In this document: positions 9,851 through 22,992 of the stretch, piece after piece | Layout of the letters: every line of letters starts with the position of its first letter | Position numbering within the stretch: position 1 is the first letter of the stretch | Assembly (NCBI GenBank): GCA_026874595.1 | Contig: CM049311.1 | Coordinates: forward strand, 18,253,676 to 18,317,675 | DNA: 64,000 bases | Direction: 5' to 3' | Source: Sipunculus nudus | Lineage: Eukaryota; Annelida; Sipuncula; Golfingiida; Sipunculidae | Notes under the pieces: model-generated | The model's input: only the letters and a program-made list of their open reading frames with translations | What the model was told of the DNA's origin: nothing | The model's database searches: none | Program-made: the position numbers and the translations under genes

Positions 9851-12800
9851 TCTGACTATACAAACTAAGCACCGTGACGGACGACTGGACCGGCCAAGAT
9901 ACACTCCCAACAATCCTTAGCCCAAGATACTACACTCAATACAAAATCAAAACAGTGGCTTTTTTTCAAACCGGGCTCTATTATGCAAATATCATTACAA
10001 AGATTATGTAACATTCAGTTGGATAGGTATGTTATGACAAAACTATATAAATGTTTCTTCTTCCTTTGAAACATTTATATTTTATACGGAAATCATTATG
10101 AGTGCATACATATGATATTGATATGCTACAAAGAAATCCACCTAACGGCAGATAAAATACCTTAACTTTTTTAACTAAAACTCATTGTATCATTGACGAA
10201 TTGTAAAGAATAATCACTCGTCGGTAGAAAACAGCTAGAGATCTAAAGATCCTTGAGGGTCTTGAACTAGCTTTTGTATTTCTATAAAAGGTATCTCTGG
10301 ATAAAAATGTCGTGAGTGACTAGCAATTTGTAGGGAAAGTAGTATACAACTGGTCACTGGAAAAAATTTTGACCGTTCCATTTTTGGCTTATAATGAATG
10401 TAAATAAATTTATTTAAGTCCTGCGTTATTTTTTAAAGGGGTAGCAAACAAATGCCTACTTGGAATGAAACCTTGTTCAAGTTATTCATCATTACAATAT
10501 GTGAACCGAATTATTGGTAAGCTATCATCAAGTCTGAAACAAAAATAACAAACATGCCTGACAGGAATGATATTAAGTATCATATTTCTCTACTAATTCC
10601 TCCAGAAAGGTAAATTTTGTTTTCCCCTTGGTTTGTTGGTTGTTTGGTTGGTTTGTTTGTCTTAAAGCAAATCTACGTAAAACGTTTTGAACGAAAACTA
10701 TATTCATTCCTGTCAGACAAATCAATAATCTTATCGATTCTTGTCAGAACCATCGGAATTGTATCGATTCTTGTTAGATCCATCGATAATTGAATCGATT
10801 CTTGTCAGAGCTACTGATAATCGTTTTGATTCTTGTCAAGTTCAACATGATACTTTTTATTTTTGTCAGAGCCATCGACAATAGTAATGATTCTGGCAAG
10901 AGCCATTGATAATTGTATGGATTCTTTTTAAATATATTGATACATCGCAGTAAGACCCAGGAGACCGAAATGTTCTGTGACAGAATAAATATAAACACAT
11001 GACCATAACACCGTAAATCTTCGCGTGCCAGTAATAAAGTTTTAAATACGTCTGCATCAGTGCAATAAAGTTAAAAAGGTATACCGACATATTACAAAAA
11101 TACTGCTTTCACAAAACGATGGGTCGGTGTATACAGACATTCATGGTTCTGGAGTTCGGCGTAAATTTGATATATGCCTTTGTACTCGAAAAAGTAGGCG
11201 CCCTTGAAAGCAATTTCCGCGAGCACTGTCTTGTTTTACGTGTTTGTTTATTGCATTTTTAAAAGGCAGTTATATAGAACGGCGTTAGACCAGTGAAACT
11301 GAGTCATTACGTAAGTGCCAAATAATTCCCAGTCAAGGAGCCTGGCACATTCCCCGTCTTATTAGAGTTTTATTGGTGGACTGGGTTTAATGGGATCAAG
11401 GGCCTAGTCACTTGGTTATAAAACTCCTCACTTTATGGGGCATTTTCTTTTCACTGAAAATTTGCATTATGCTTAAAGAAGTTTTAGAGTAATTTTAGCG
11501 AATTTCCCATGCTGAGTCAAATATAATAAGTGAGAGCTTCGTTTAGGAAGTGTACGGTAGCAATTAGCCCAGTAAAAACATAAATAGGACCTATGTTTAA
11601 CCAAAGATCAATGTTTTATAATATGCATAATTAACCGCAAAGGAAGAAATGCGGAGTATGTAATCAGGCCACGTTTAAACTATTAACCCAAAGCCCTTGT
11701 TCTTGGACAAGTTTTTCGTTGAGGATAATGGACATTGAAATTAACTTGGTACACATTGTTGGTTTTTATTATTTGCCTTTGGCAAGGTCTTTTAAAAAAG
11801 GTTGAAACCAATGTGATTTTTTCAGCCTCGTTTTAATTTTAACAATAACAAAGTATATATACAATTCTGGACTGCAGAGGTAAAAATTATCACAAGGAGA
11901 TGCAAACAGATATAAGTAATTGAATACTCAGTTCAATTACATCTTATAATCATCACTTCACTATCCATCCTACTGATATGTATATCCATGAACATAGTCT
12001 AAGCTAAAGATTTGCACACTGATAATGATGTACGTCTGGAAGTCGTGGGCGACACCCAGTGTCAAACAGTCATAATGTCACCTGCTTTATAACAGATTCC
12101 GTGTTATACGGGCTTAACGACAGGGCGGAAATTGAACGGGCACCTGATTTCATGTTATTAGCCACTAGTAGCACGTAGATGCATTCTTCTTATCCAGTTA
12201 ACAACAGACTAACATGCTATGCTGAATGCCTTCAGACACGCCATAAGCGGGCCGGACCGCATACCATCAGTACATGCATTAAGACTGATCCTCGGTGCGT
12301 GTCATGCAGTTTAACTTTCTCAAATTTAGAGAGGTGCTGCGAGAAGTGCTAAGGAAAACTCTGACAGACTTAATCAGACTTACCAGAAAGCTTGCAGCGG
12401 CTGCAAGCACTGTCGCCATGGCTGTAGGTACAATTCCTCGGACTGCCATGTCGTCCAAAGCCCCTACCTACAGAGCACTGAATGTGGAGATGCGCGTGGG
12501 ACAGTTCACGGCTGGTTGGCCATGTGGAACGGCTAACTATATCTGTCATGAGCTTGCACCATTTGTCAAAGGCCCCAGTCCTTCTGTGTGTATACATGCT
12601 CCATATATAACTGGTACCTACAACAATGGAAATCTTACTGAATCCTTTCTATGACACTAACATTTTTCATAATGGCCTCTACAGATATGCTATTACATTT
12701 ATTCTGTGTGAAACACTACGCCCATAAGTTATACAGTTCAAAGGGACACCGTCCTTTAATGCGGTATAAAGCCTTCATATATGTGTTTACGTCATGCCTG

Positions 12801-15480
12801 ACTTTAAACTGTCTTTAATCTATCCATAGGCATAATTCTTAATTTTATTGAAATATACATTTAAAAGATAAATGTTCAAAAGGAATACAAGAGAACTTAT
12901 TGTTGCTTTGTTGCATGGTTTATGTGTATTTAGTATGGTATATACCACTTTATTTGTACACTTTTTATAATTAAAGGTTATATAGCAGCAATAATTCACA
13001 TATGGAACATCTTTTGTTACAGATGAAGCCTCTTCCTCTATCTCTCACACATACACAAACATGTGTAATTAGACTTAACATTATTAATGATATCATATTG
13101 ATGTGCATGTAGCATTAATTTTCATCATACCCAAAGACGTTCGATGCGACACCACGTTACGACGGCCTTCCATAAATCCTGTTTGGGACAGGATAACCTG
13201 CTATATGATGTGAAACCAATTTATCACAGTTAATTCACGCGCCACCAGAGATCGAATAATATATGCTATCTGTTGCTGGTACATGGTGGTATCTGCGTCC
13301 CTATGTATTTGTACGCGTGTGTTCTTAATCTGATAGCATCTTAAGAAAATGAAGGCAACTTTGGGTGCAGCACTACAATATACATTGGACTATTACGTCA
13401 GTCAGTTGAATTAGGGGAGTGTGTGCTCCAAGGTTATTTACTGGATTGACTGCATTAAGTGCGTTCATGCTATACACCTACTATCCTGACTAATTTCATT
13501 ACTCATTAAAATCATACGTGTACGTATATACTCTCATGGCCGGTAATCAGAAAAAAAAGAGTAACCAAATATCTGATAAAATCTGTATTATTTGATCCCA
13601 GGTGCATATGGTAGTCAATTCATTTTTAAATTGTTCTGCCGTGACCCTCATCCATGGGTATGCAATAGATTTGGTGGGAAAAGAATAAATTGAGGGATTT
13701 AGTGAATTGAAGTATGGTATAAAGCTTCGTTTTCTTTTAGAATTTGTCAGCTTGATAGTAAAATTAAATTTATATTAGAGGTCCTGTACGTGCATACATG
13801 ACAAATACATGTAAAAAATATGATTAATATTTTTGCCAGAATAATTAACATGGACAAAATTCCCCATTAATGCATGCATGGTGGCCTGGGTAGACGGTCA
13901 AGGAAATATTGTTTCAGATACTTTTTTATAATATTGTCTCTCATTCGCAAAGGTATTTTACTGTAATGATATTATTAATTTAGGCAGTGAATGAAAAATC
14001 ATGAATCCATTGCTGACTGTAGGCACCTTGGCAATACAGCATAAATATCTCCTTTGACATTGAGGCAATTCATAATTGTCTGTTCATAGCTGTATCAAAG
14101 GTATGATAAATATATTATTATATTAACACATTCCGGTCCACCTTGGTCCATATTTTTTTCTCTCATTCGTGGGTATATACATGTATGGTTGGAACGTTCA
14201 CATATTCTTAATAGGACATTATTTATTTATAAAGAAAATCTAAAATGGCAGTAATGAAGTTTTGTGTGTGTGTATGTTTGTTGATAAGTTTGTGTGTTTA
14301 TTTGCATATTTCAGCAAATGGTGGTTTCCAGATACAGGTAATTTCCTAAATTAATGAGGTCTTTTCAACAGATTTGAAATGAAAATTATCCTTGTCACGC
14401 TGTCTAACACTGTTTATACTCCTATTATAAAAGAAAGAATGGGCTCCTCAAATCTCTATCCTTCCACACGCCATTCTCTTATCAAACTGGTTTCCTGTCG
14501 GCCAGTGGCTCACAACCAGCTCCCTCATTTAAATGTATATGATGTTAACAAATGCACCTGTTTCCAACAACGCGGATGTTAACAAGATAATAAACAAAGG
14601 TCAGATCATTGTCGTTATTCGCGAATAAAGTTATATAACTGATAATTATTTGCTATAAACCCCGAGGAGTTCTATAAACAACATTGCACAAAGACTGATG
14701 AAATTATTTAAGATAAACGAGCATTATTAGACCGAAGTGGCACGTGGGCTGCGCGCACGCCGCCTAGTGTGAAATGCCCGTACTGCTTAATAATATATGC
14801 ATGATAAGAAGGCTACACGATGTTTAGTAGGCTTATCCGTCCAGTCGACAAATGAATGAGGAAAGATTATGTTGAGAAAATAACAAGTTTTGTCTAAAAC
14901 TGTTAAAATAAACATCCTCGAAGCACTTGTGAACACAACTTATCTGTGTCTATGTTAGTATCATCCGAGGGAGTTTGCTCTCTCCAACGTGCAGCAAGTT
15001 TCCTTGACGTTGCAATTCAACGTGAGGTCCCATATGAGGACATACGGTTGCGTGTATGTTTTATTTATCTTCCATATCAGTTTGATTTATCCGTAATTGA
15101 CCATGGATAATTAATATTAAACACCGTCAGTTAGTTAACATTGAGAACGACTGAAGCCACACATCGAAGCTGTAAGCTTTATTAAAATCCCAAACTAAAT
15201 CCTTAGGAAAAATGGATATGCATATACATATGTGCATGTGCATATGCCTATTACCTTCTAAATATTAACAAGACAGTGAACGTTTTATAAAATGCATATA
15301 TGTCTGATTCAATTTTTTTAATCTATCAAACAGGGTATTATTTGGTATTTTTTATAAATATCAATCATGCCTTTTAAATAAAACTAGATGTTTGCAATCA
15401 TCAAGCGATCAGGAAGGGGAAGCTCAAACATAAGGGAAAATAAAGCATAAGAAAACATCAAGATAACATTAAGAGTAACC
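9851..15480. other. Intergenic, no gene recognised; one minisatellite
   Basis: The minisatellite at 10690-10935 is listed separately. A GC-richer patch at about 12290-12655 holds opposed open frames of 119 and 75 codons, but neither translation resembles a known family. Nothing else is supported here. Confidence 0.5.
10690..10935 (+). repeat. Minisatellite, ~33-37-bp unit
   Basis: About six to seven imperfect head-to-tail copies of a unit around GATTCTTGTCAGAGCCATCG plus ATAATTGTAT. The units vary in length and sequence (for example TTGTTAGATCC and TTGTCAGAGCTACTG). The array is non-coding and is the source of short artefactual open frames on the minus strand. Confidence 0.8.
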
Positions 15481-15489
15481 GGCTTATCT

Positions 15490-15662
15490 GGTCTATACGG
15501 GTAAAGCACATGACTCAAAGCAGGGAGATCGTGAGTTCGAATTTCAGCCGAGACTTTTCACGGTCGGCAACCAACGATGAGTGCGATGCAAACTAAACGG
15601 GAAAGCCGTGCACCATGGATAATTTCTTCTCACAAACGAGTGAATGGTGAAAGATAATAAAA
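15490..15662 (+). mobile_element. SINE-like tRNA-derived element, copy A
   Basis: Contains GGTAAAGCACATGACTCAAAGC, then GTGAGTTCGAATTTC (a good polymerase III B-box) about 35 bases on, then a non-tRNA body with CACGGTCGGCAACCAACGA and CACAAACGAGTG. It ends in a GAAAGATAATAAAA tail. The layout of A-box, B-box, body and A-rich tail is that of a tRNA-derived SINE. Copy B at 7990-8165 shares the body and tail. Confidence 0.65.
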
Positions 15663-16088
15663 CTCTACCTAGATATTTTTAATGAAACCAAAATCAGGAG
15701 ATGAAATCAACATGTTTGAACCCAGCTTTGACAGTGAAACTTACAAGATATAAGTTGTCAATTTCATGTGCCTTGACACACCCATAAGAACTTGCACCCA
15801 AGCTGAACTCTTACATTAGCCCCTCCTCAATTTGTCCACTAAGATCAAAAGGCTAATTTAATCTTTTCAAAATTATATAACTTCGAACGGTTAAGTCGCC
15901 TATGATACAATTAGCAAATATTGAAGAATGTATGTTTCTTTAGCACATATTTTTGGTTCAAGTCATTTTATATTGAGTGTGTGTCTTAAAGATTACAAAA
16001 TGTATAAAACTTGTTACATTTTATATTGTATGATAGTTACCAATATGTCTTTACCGACATGTCTGACAAAATTTGATTCCTCTATTTG

Positions 16089-16138
<50 letters not shown>

Positions 16139-18620
16139 AATGCCTATGCACTATATCGATAAATAATTATTTTTTTCTTTCAAATATATTGTTTTTATTA
16201 TACGACTTGGTGCCTCCACCCGATTTATAAAAATATATAGCCATCCGTTATAGCGTCTATCAGGTGATGATATATTTTAAATATGCTTCTCACTAAGCTG
16301 CTTTTGCACTTAAACGTATCTAACAAGCTTTCTTTTATAGGCTTTGGTGAAGTTTATGTTTACTTATTCTGGAAACTCGTATACAAGTACGAACATTATA
16401 TTCCTTGTTCTGAACTTGTAAAAGCCACCTATGTAAATTAAAATAATGATTAATATAAGAACTTCTTTATATTAAGAGATCCTTTGATAAAAAACACATG
16501 CATTAAGAACCATTTATCTACTAACCATAAATACAGCCTGTTATGATGCGGTTAGGTAGACGCATAAGCATGTGGGTTTTTACATGATTCGCTGCGCCCT
16601 AGCTGACGTGATTGGTTGGTGAAAGGCATCACAGGCAAAACTTAGAAAAACTATAGCAATACATACTGTTTTTATTCTTCCCTGACAATTTGGGCCTGAC
16701 AGTGTCAGAAATGCTAAGCTCTTGATGAGATCAAGAAATTTTTGTCACTCGTGTTTTAACTGTGACTGACGGAAAATCAAATAATTGTTTTTCTTTCAAG
16801 ATCTGGTTTCATTTATGCAGAATCTATTTTAATACATGTTAATACATGTGTGTTATATGATAAAATAATGAGAGACTAAATGAGTTTGCTTAACCTATAA
16901 AATAGCTTAGTACTATGACAGACTGCATATAGGGCAAGTCATGCGCTGGCAGGGTTGAAAAATATCAACCTTCCATCTAATATATGTCCAGCTCTATAAT
17001 ACCAATTAATTACATTAACTTGAATACAAGTACTTCATAGTTTGAATCAAAAGGTATATGCATACATGTACTTAAGTACAGACCATAAGTACTTGTACAA
17101 TTTATTGCAAACGTGCATGTACAATACATGTACACCCACGTTAGTATACTTGCAAAATTCTTAAGTACCTGTATTTTGTAAAGACCCCCTGTATTTGTAC
17201 TCAAGTTCAATAAAAGTTCCTGTCCTTGTCAAATTATGGAGAACTTTTGCCTTGGTGCAAGGCTGAGAATTACACACCAGGTGACCCGGGCTCCATACTC
17301 AGCCTTGAGTATGTTCTTACGAAATATCGTAGCGGTCCTTCTGATGTATCAGAAGGAAAGAATAAAAGAGTAATTAAGAATAAGATGCAGCTTAAACTAT
17401 GTTCACTCTACCTATATATCCTTTATATATCAGTTTCCATACATGTGGAGTCTCCTGTTAATGTTATATATGATATAACAGCATTTTATCATGAAGAGAA
17501 GAGCAGAAGACCATCACTGACACAGCCATGTCGCTGAGGCATGAACTCTGGTCACCCATGACCTGACCTGTGACCTGACCTCTGGTGTACCAGAGTAATT
17601 TATTGCTAATAAATCTATTAAAAAAATCTTATTTCATGAATAATACTTATGAGTAAATGATAATATATGGCTTCAATAAGTCCTTTATAAGTTTATGGCT
17701 ATATCATTTAAGGTTTTAACAAATTTGCCTATGGAAGTTATGGAAACAATATTTACTATAATTTATTTGGAACAATAATCAGAGGACAACTTTTCTCATA
17801 TCAATAAGGTCAAGGACAGGGTCATGTGACAAAAGATAAACATGACCGCATGGCAGGCTAAAAAAACCACAGGAGTTGAAATCTTAACAATTTCCTTATA
17901 AGGGCACTTCTACATAATTTATTTTTACTCCAGAACAGTTTATTAGCCATTATTGGTAAGAAATTTGCTAAATTGCCTCCATTTTCTCTGTTTATTTTGC
18001 AAATATCCCAATATACCCCTGCTACGCTTTTCCATAAGAGGATCCCCATAACTGAAATCTCATTTCAGTTATGAACCCATAACAAGGAGAACTTATACTT
18101 CCCTGCAACTCCATGTATACTTTACCCAAGGCTGGTTCCTTGAACTTGTCACATTGGTAAACTTGCATATAGACCGTTTCCTAAGATGTTTAAGATGTTA
18201 AATGCATTGTTTTAAGGAATCACAACTTGACCAGGTTTTATCCAATGACATGAGACCAAGAAGGTCATAAGAAATTAACATCGTTGTGTCTGCACTGAAT
18301 GACTGAACAAAACCAGCTGTGACACTGAAATTTACAAGGCACGATTTGTTAGTTTCAGGTCCCTCGACACACCTGTATGCACTCAGTGAACAGTGACGAA
18401 GGACAAACCTTAAATCTCTTATTTATACGTGGTCTTAACTGTGTATTATATAAGGAGAAAATGTTATTCATAATTCACATATATTTGACTTATATAGAGA
18501 CTATTATCTCATCGACGGGACATTATTTGTTAAGTTATAATTTTACGGAGATGTAAGTGGTACCAAATACTCTATAAGGGATACATGTTAAGTCTCATAT
18601 CTTAAGTTTATTATTCCTCA
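15663..18620. other. Intergenic, no gene recognised
   Basis: Contains (TA)n at 16093-16132. A possible SINE-like stretch at 17230-17370 has GCCTTGGTGCAAGGC, GGTGACCCGGGCTCC and an AGAATAAAA tail, and includes a perfect CCTTCTGAT/ATCAGAAGG hairpin. A segment near 18305-18385 resembles 15720-15800 (CCAGCT.TGACA, then TTACAAG, then GACACACC). No gene was recognised. Confidence 0.45.
18613..18620. repeat. 8-bp target-site duplication, left (ATTCCTCA)
   Basis: ATTCCTCA directly precedes the left terminal inverted repeat. The identical octamer follows the right end at 23009-23016. Eight-base duplications are diagnostic of hAT transposition. Confidence 0.95.
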
Positions 18621-18636
18621 CAGAGGCGGATTAAGG
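18621..18636 (+). repeat. hAT left terminal inverted repeat
   Basis: CAGAGGCGGATTAAGG matches the reverse complement of the right end at 15 of 16 positions. Confidence 0.95.
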
Positions 18637-19764
18637 GGGGGGGGGGGGCTGAAGGGGCTGCAGCCAGGGGCCCCCGCTGTTAGGGGGGCCCCCAAATTTA
18701 AGAGAAAAAAATGTGTGTAAAACAAATTTATTGCTAGATTTATTTAATAAACAAGGACAGATACCGATTGTCATCATTGCGGTGCGGGCGGATGAAACCC
18801 AAAACATTTAAATTGATTTAATATTGACATTTTCAAAATACCTTCCCCCTTGACAAAATGACAATACTGTAGGTCTGTCAATACTCGATAATAAAAAGCC
18901 GTTTCATAATAAAACCTAAGATTGAGCGTGAGCTTTGACTGACCAGATGTGGTACTGTCGTGTGGCAACCAGCTCACCTCCCCCCCCCCCCCCCCCCCCC
19001 CCGGTGAACCACCACACATACTAACACACTCACGCACCTACACACACACAATAATTAGTCAAGACAGCAAGATAACTGACAACCAAGTTTTTCAGACACG
19101 AGATATGCATGCGTAATGGTGGAAATGCGTATGCAAAGTATACATGTCAGATATACTGAGCATCTTCAAACGTTTTAGCGTCCGACAAAACGCGTCTTTT
19201 TGGCGCGAAGTAACTTGGGACCAGTGTTTTAATTGCTGTATTCTGTTTCTATGTGATTGTTTCTAATTTCCAACTAATTTATGAATGTGCCTATCACTCG
19301 TCTTGGCATTACCTGTTAAATACCAAAAATAATTATATTATACACTGTCTCTGTATAGGAGACCATGACAAATCCACGTTCGCACCCGTTGTCTGCATTA
19401 ATTACCGTGCATATTTTAGGACGAGAACGTGTTGGGCGGGCGGGCAGCTATAAGTATTTGCTGAAAGTGATTCTTCGCATTTCAGAATTTCACTTTTATC
19501 TTTCTTGAATCATATCAGCGATGTCACTTAAGAAATTATGAACAGTCGATCTTCTTGAGTTTTTGTACTTGTCTGAAGTTGTCTCAACGAAATAATTCAA
19601 ATAAATTTCAAAATCTGCGAAGAGAATGGGCGAATAAATTATTTTGGAGAAAGTTACGGGTACACTTGCGACTTGTAACATTTCCGTATGCAGGCGGCAG
19701 GAGGTGATTGCTGAACCGCTGAACTTTTATGGATTTTACGCCAAGTTTGTTCGAAACACTGAAG

Positions 19765-20248
19765 GTAAGGTATACTAAGGATGTTTTTTATTGTTTTTTT
19801 CTATTCACTGGTAGCGGATTGATTGTTAACAAACAGGCCAAGGCCGCCAAGCGTCAGGTGTTAAATTGTTAATCCGACTCTAGTCTGGTTGGAGTGAAGC
19901 ATTATGTAGGAGCAAAAACGTTAGGCCAAACAAAAAAAAATGCTTTGGGTAGGAACACAAACGTTAGGCCAAACAAAAAATGTTAATTGTTCACTTGTAT
20001 AGTTAGGCCATGTAAACATAATTATTTGTTTTTTGATTCCCCTCTTTGTCCGCTCCTTTTTTTGCAAATGAAGGCCAAATCGGCAAATCCTGTCCCTGAT
20101 TCTGTTCATTTGTGCTATAGGTGCCAGTTTTTTTTCTTCTCTGGGTAATAAACGACTATTAGAGTAATGTCAGTTTGTTATCAAGCTGCTAAGCGACCAT
20201 TTGCTGTTCAGTACTTGTTTTATATGAATCACTTCATTTTCATTTCAG
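19765..20248 (+). other. Probable 5'-UTR intron of the hAT transposase
   Basis: A donor AAG|GTAAGG at 19765 and an acceptor TTTCATTTCAG|AT ending at 20248 bracket a non-coding stretch. The acceptor lies eight bases before the transposase ATG. This fits a spliced leader exon upstream, but splicing is inferred from consensus only. Confidence 0.5.
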
Positions 20249-20255
20249 ATAAGTA

Positions 20256-22804
20256 ATGCAGCGTAATTATCTGAGTGGAGCACAAAAACGTGCAGCTGCC
20301 TCTGAAAAGAAGAAACGAGAGAGTGAGATTACAGAAAAGACTCCAAAGTTAACATCATTCTTTAAACCAGCTACGTCCACGACTTCCACAGGAGAGGACG
20401 TGGAACAGCCTTCTATAACAAAGGCGGGTACGACTTCTACAGGAGAAGACGCGGGACAGCCTTCTGTTAAAAAGGCGGGTACGACTTCTACAGGAGAAGA
20501 CGTGGAAAAGCCTTCTGTATCAACGGCGGACACTGATTTGATAACTGAAGGTGACAGGAAGACTCCCCAACCTCTTAACGATGATTGTATTACTGATCTC
20601 CATCTTTGGCCAGACAAACTACCAGAAAATCTGCGAAATTACTGGATTCAGCGTGGGTCATCTTCTTGTCAACATAAAGATGAAGGATTTAAAGAATCGA
20701 TGGTACAGAGGGAGAAGGAGTCACAGCGCCGGTATTGTACTTCAGCCTTGTTTACACGTGTTCATGCACGGACAGGAGAACAGTTCGACAGAAATTGGCT
20801 ATGTTATTCTAAAACCAGTGGTCGTGTTTATTGTTTTGTGTGCAAGTTAATGTCATCTGTGGTGAGTAAGCTTACAAGCGGCTTCAATGATTGGAAACAT
20901 GCTCATGAACAGCTTTCAAAACATGAAAACTCGAAACAGCATCTTGATGCGATGGCAGCATTATGTGCGCGAAAAGCAACTGGTCAAATCGACTGTGATC
21001 TAGTGAAGCAATATGACATGGAGGTCAAATATTGGAAACAAGTTCTCCAGAGAATAGTCAGCGTTGTACAATTCCTTTGCATTCGTGGTCTTTCGTTTCG
21101 TGGCAAGAATGAACTTATTGGCTCTCCTAGCAACGGTAACTACCTTGGTATACTTGAATTACTGAGTCAATATGACACATTTCTTGCAGAGCACATCAGT
21201 AAGCATGCAAACAAGGGACGTGGACACGCGTCATACCTGTCTTCAACAATCTGTGAAGAAGTAATTCAGTTGATGGGCCAAAAAGTACTCTCTGTGATCA
21301 TTAATGAAATCAAATCCGCAAAGTACTTCTCAGTATCTGTAGACTCCACCCCCGATGTCATGCATGTAGACCAGCTGACGGTTATTGTCCGCTATGTTCT
21401 GAAGTCTGGTCCGGTTGAACGATTCATTAAATTTATACCAATGTACTCTCACACAGGGTCTGAAATTGCCAATATCATCCTAAATTTCTTGGATGAACAT
21501 GGCATAAACATACAAGATTGCCGTGGACAGTCATACGACAACGCTGCAAACATGAGCGGGAAGTATAAAGGCGTCCAGGCTGTTCTTCGTCAGAGGGCCA
21601 GTGTTGCTCATTATGTACCTTGTACAGCACATTCCCTGAATTTAGTTGGGAAGGGTGCAGCAGAAAGTTGTCCTGTCGCAGCCGGATTTTTTTATCTTCT
21701 GCAGAGCCTTTATGCTTGGCTTGTCGCCTCTACACATCGTTGGCAGGTACATCGAACTCACCTGAAAGGTTTACCTGTGAACAAAGCTTTGTCTGACACG
21801 AGATGGTCAGCGCGACACGATGCTGTTAGGGCCGTAAGTAGAGGCTACAACGAGAACATTGCAGCACTTGGAGATCTAGCAACTGACGAAAATCAACCAA
21901 GAGAAAGCAGACTTGAGGCCGAAGGATTTTTTAAAAAACTTCAGCAACTCGAAGTCACAATCCTGCTGGAATTGTGGGACACAATCCTGGAGCGATTCCA
22001 GAAAACAAGTTTGTCCCTCCAAGAGAGTGGATTGTCTCTTAACTCCGCAGTAAACTTGTTGAAATCTCTTCTGGAGTTTGTAAAAGGTCAGCGTTCTGAA
22101 TTCGAGCGTTATGAAGAAAAGGGAAAGGTAAAGTCTGTGGACAAAGAGTACAAAGAATCATCCAAACGGCAAAAGAAGAGAAAGCGACAATTTGATGAGG
22201 GACCCTCCGCCGAAACAGTTCTCTCGCCCAGAGAAAAGTTCAGGGTTGAGGTGTTTCTCCCTATCATTGACAAAATGACTTCAGCCCTTCTCCAGCGCTT
22301 AGAGGCATATCAAGAAGTTGAGATGAAATTTGGATTTCTCTCAAACTTGACTGAGCTAGACAGTGAAGCAACCCAAGAAGCAGCAAAAAACTTGATGAAA
22401 GACTACCCAACTGATTTTGAAGACTGCTTCCCTAATGAGTTAGTTCAGTTTGTAGAACTTTTTAAATCTGTGAGTGAACAGGGACACACCTCAACGCAAT
22501 GCACGGAACAAACCCCAGAGCTAAAAATGCTGTTGCTGCTTAATGAAACAAATTGTGACAAAGCTTCCCCAATGTGCACATTGCACTCCGTATCTATCTG
22601 TGTATGCTTACGTCAAACTGCAGTGGCGAGAGATCTTTCTCCAAGTTGAAGAGAATAAAGAGTGAAGTCAGAAGTTGTATGCAGCAGCAGAGACTAAGTA
22701 TGCTCTCCCTGATGAGCATTGAAACTGAAATTGTCAGTGCAGTCAATTTTGATGACTTAATTGATGACTTTGCCATAAAGAAAACCCGAAAACGTGCCAT
22801 GTGA
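20256..22804 (+). CDS. hAT transposase (TTF-type zinc finger, DUF4371, RNase H-like), frameshifted near C terminus
   Basis: It encodes a ZMYM1-like hAT transposase that would bind the element's ends and catalyse cut-and-paste in the nucleus. Residues about 41-92 hold three copies of a 17-residue repeat (core TTSTGEDV..PS). A TTF-type zinc finger follows at about 180-235 (CFVCK, later HENSKQH). The RNase H-like core has VDSTPD near 362, DNAANMSG near 427, CTAHSLNLVG near 457 and DTRWSARHD near 513. The first frame stays open to 22649, but from about 22565 the conserved C-terminal hAT dimerisation segment (HIALRIYL, then NCSGERSFSKLKRIKSE) continues in the next frame to the stop at 22802-22804. 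The shift equals one missing base near 22565-22570 (GCTTCCCC). The start is the first ATG after a good splice acceptor. It is either a freshly dead copy or a consensus error. Confidence 0.93.
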
Positions 22805-22992
22805 ATGATGGGATGACGTGCTATTACAGTATCACTGCTATATACTTGTGTTATGTTGCATGTAATGGATTGATAGCTAGCATATAAAGGCATAAAATTT
22901 GTTTTTGTTTTCATGTCTTGTTTATTTGTACACAGGTTATATGTTTGAGGAAAAGGGCCCCTGCTTGAAATACAGCCAGGGGCCCCATGCAA

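Noticed and set aside
12295-12654. 119-codon plus-strand frame with an overlapping 75-codon minus-strand frame
   Set aside because: No recognisable motif, no conserved-looking splice context, and both strands are open in the same GC-richer patch, as expected by chance.
22594-22992. 132-codon minus-strand frame at the hAT right end
   Set aside because: It is antisense to the conserved dimerisation segment of the transposase and to the right terminus; a shadow frame.
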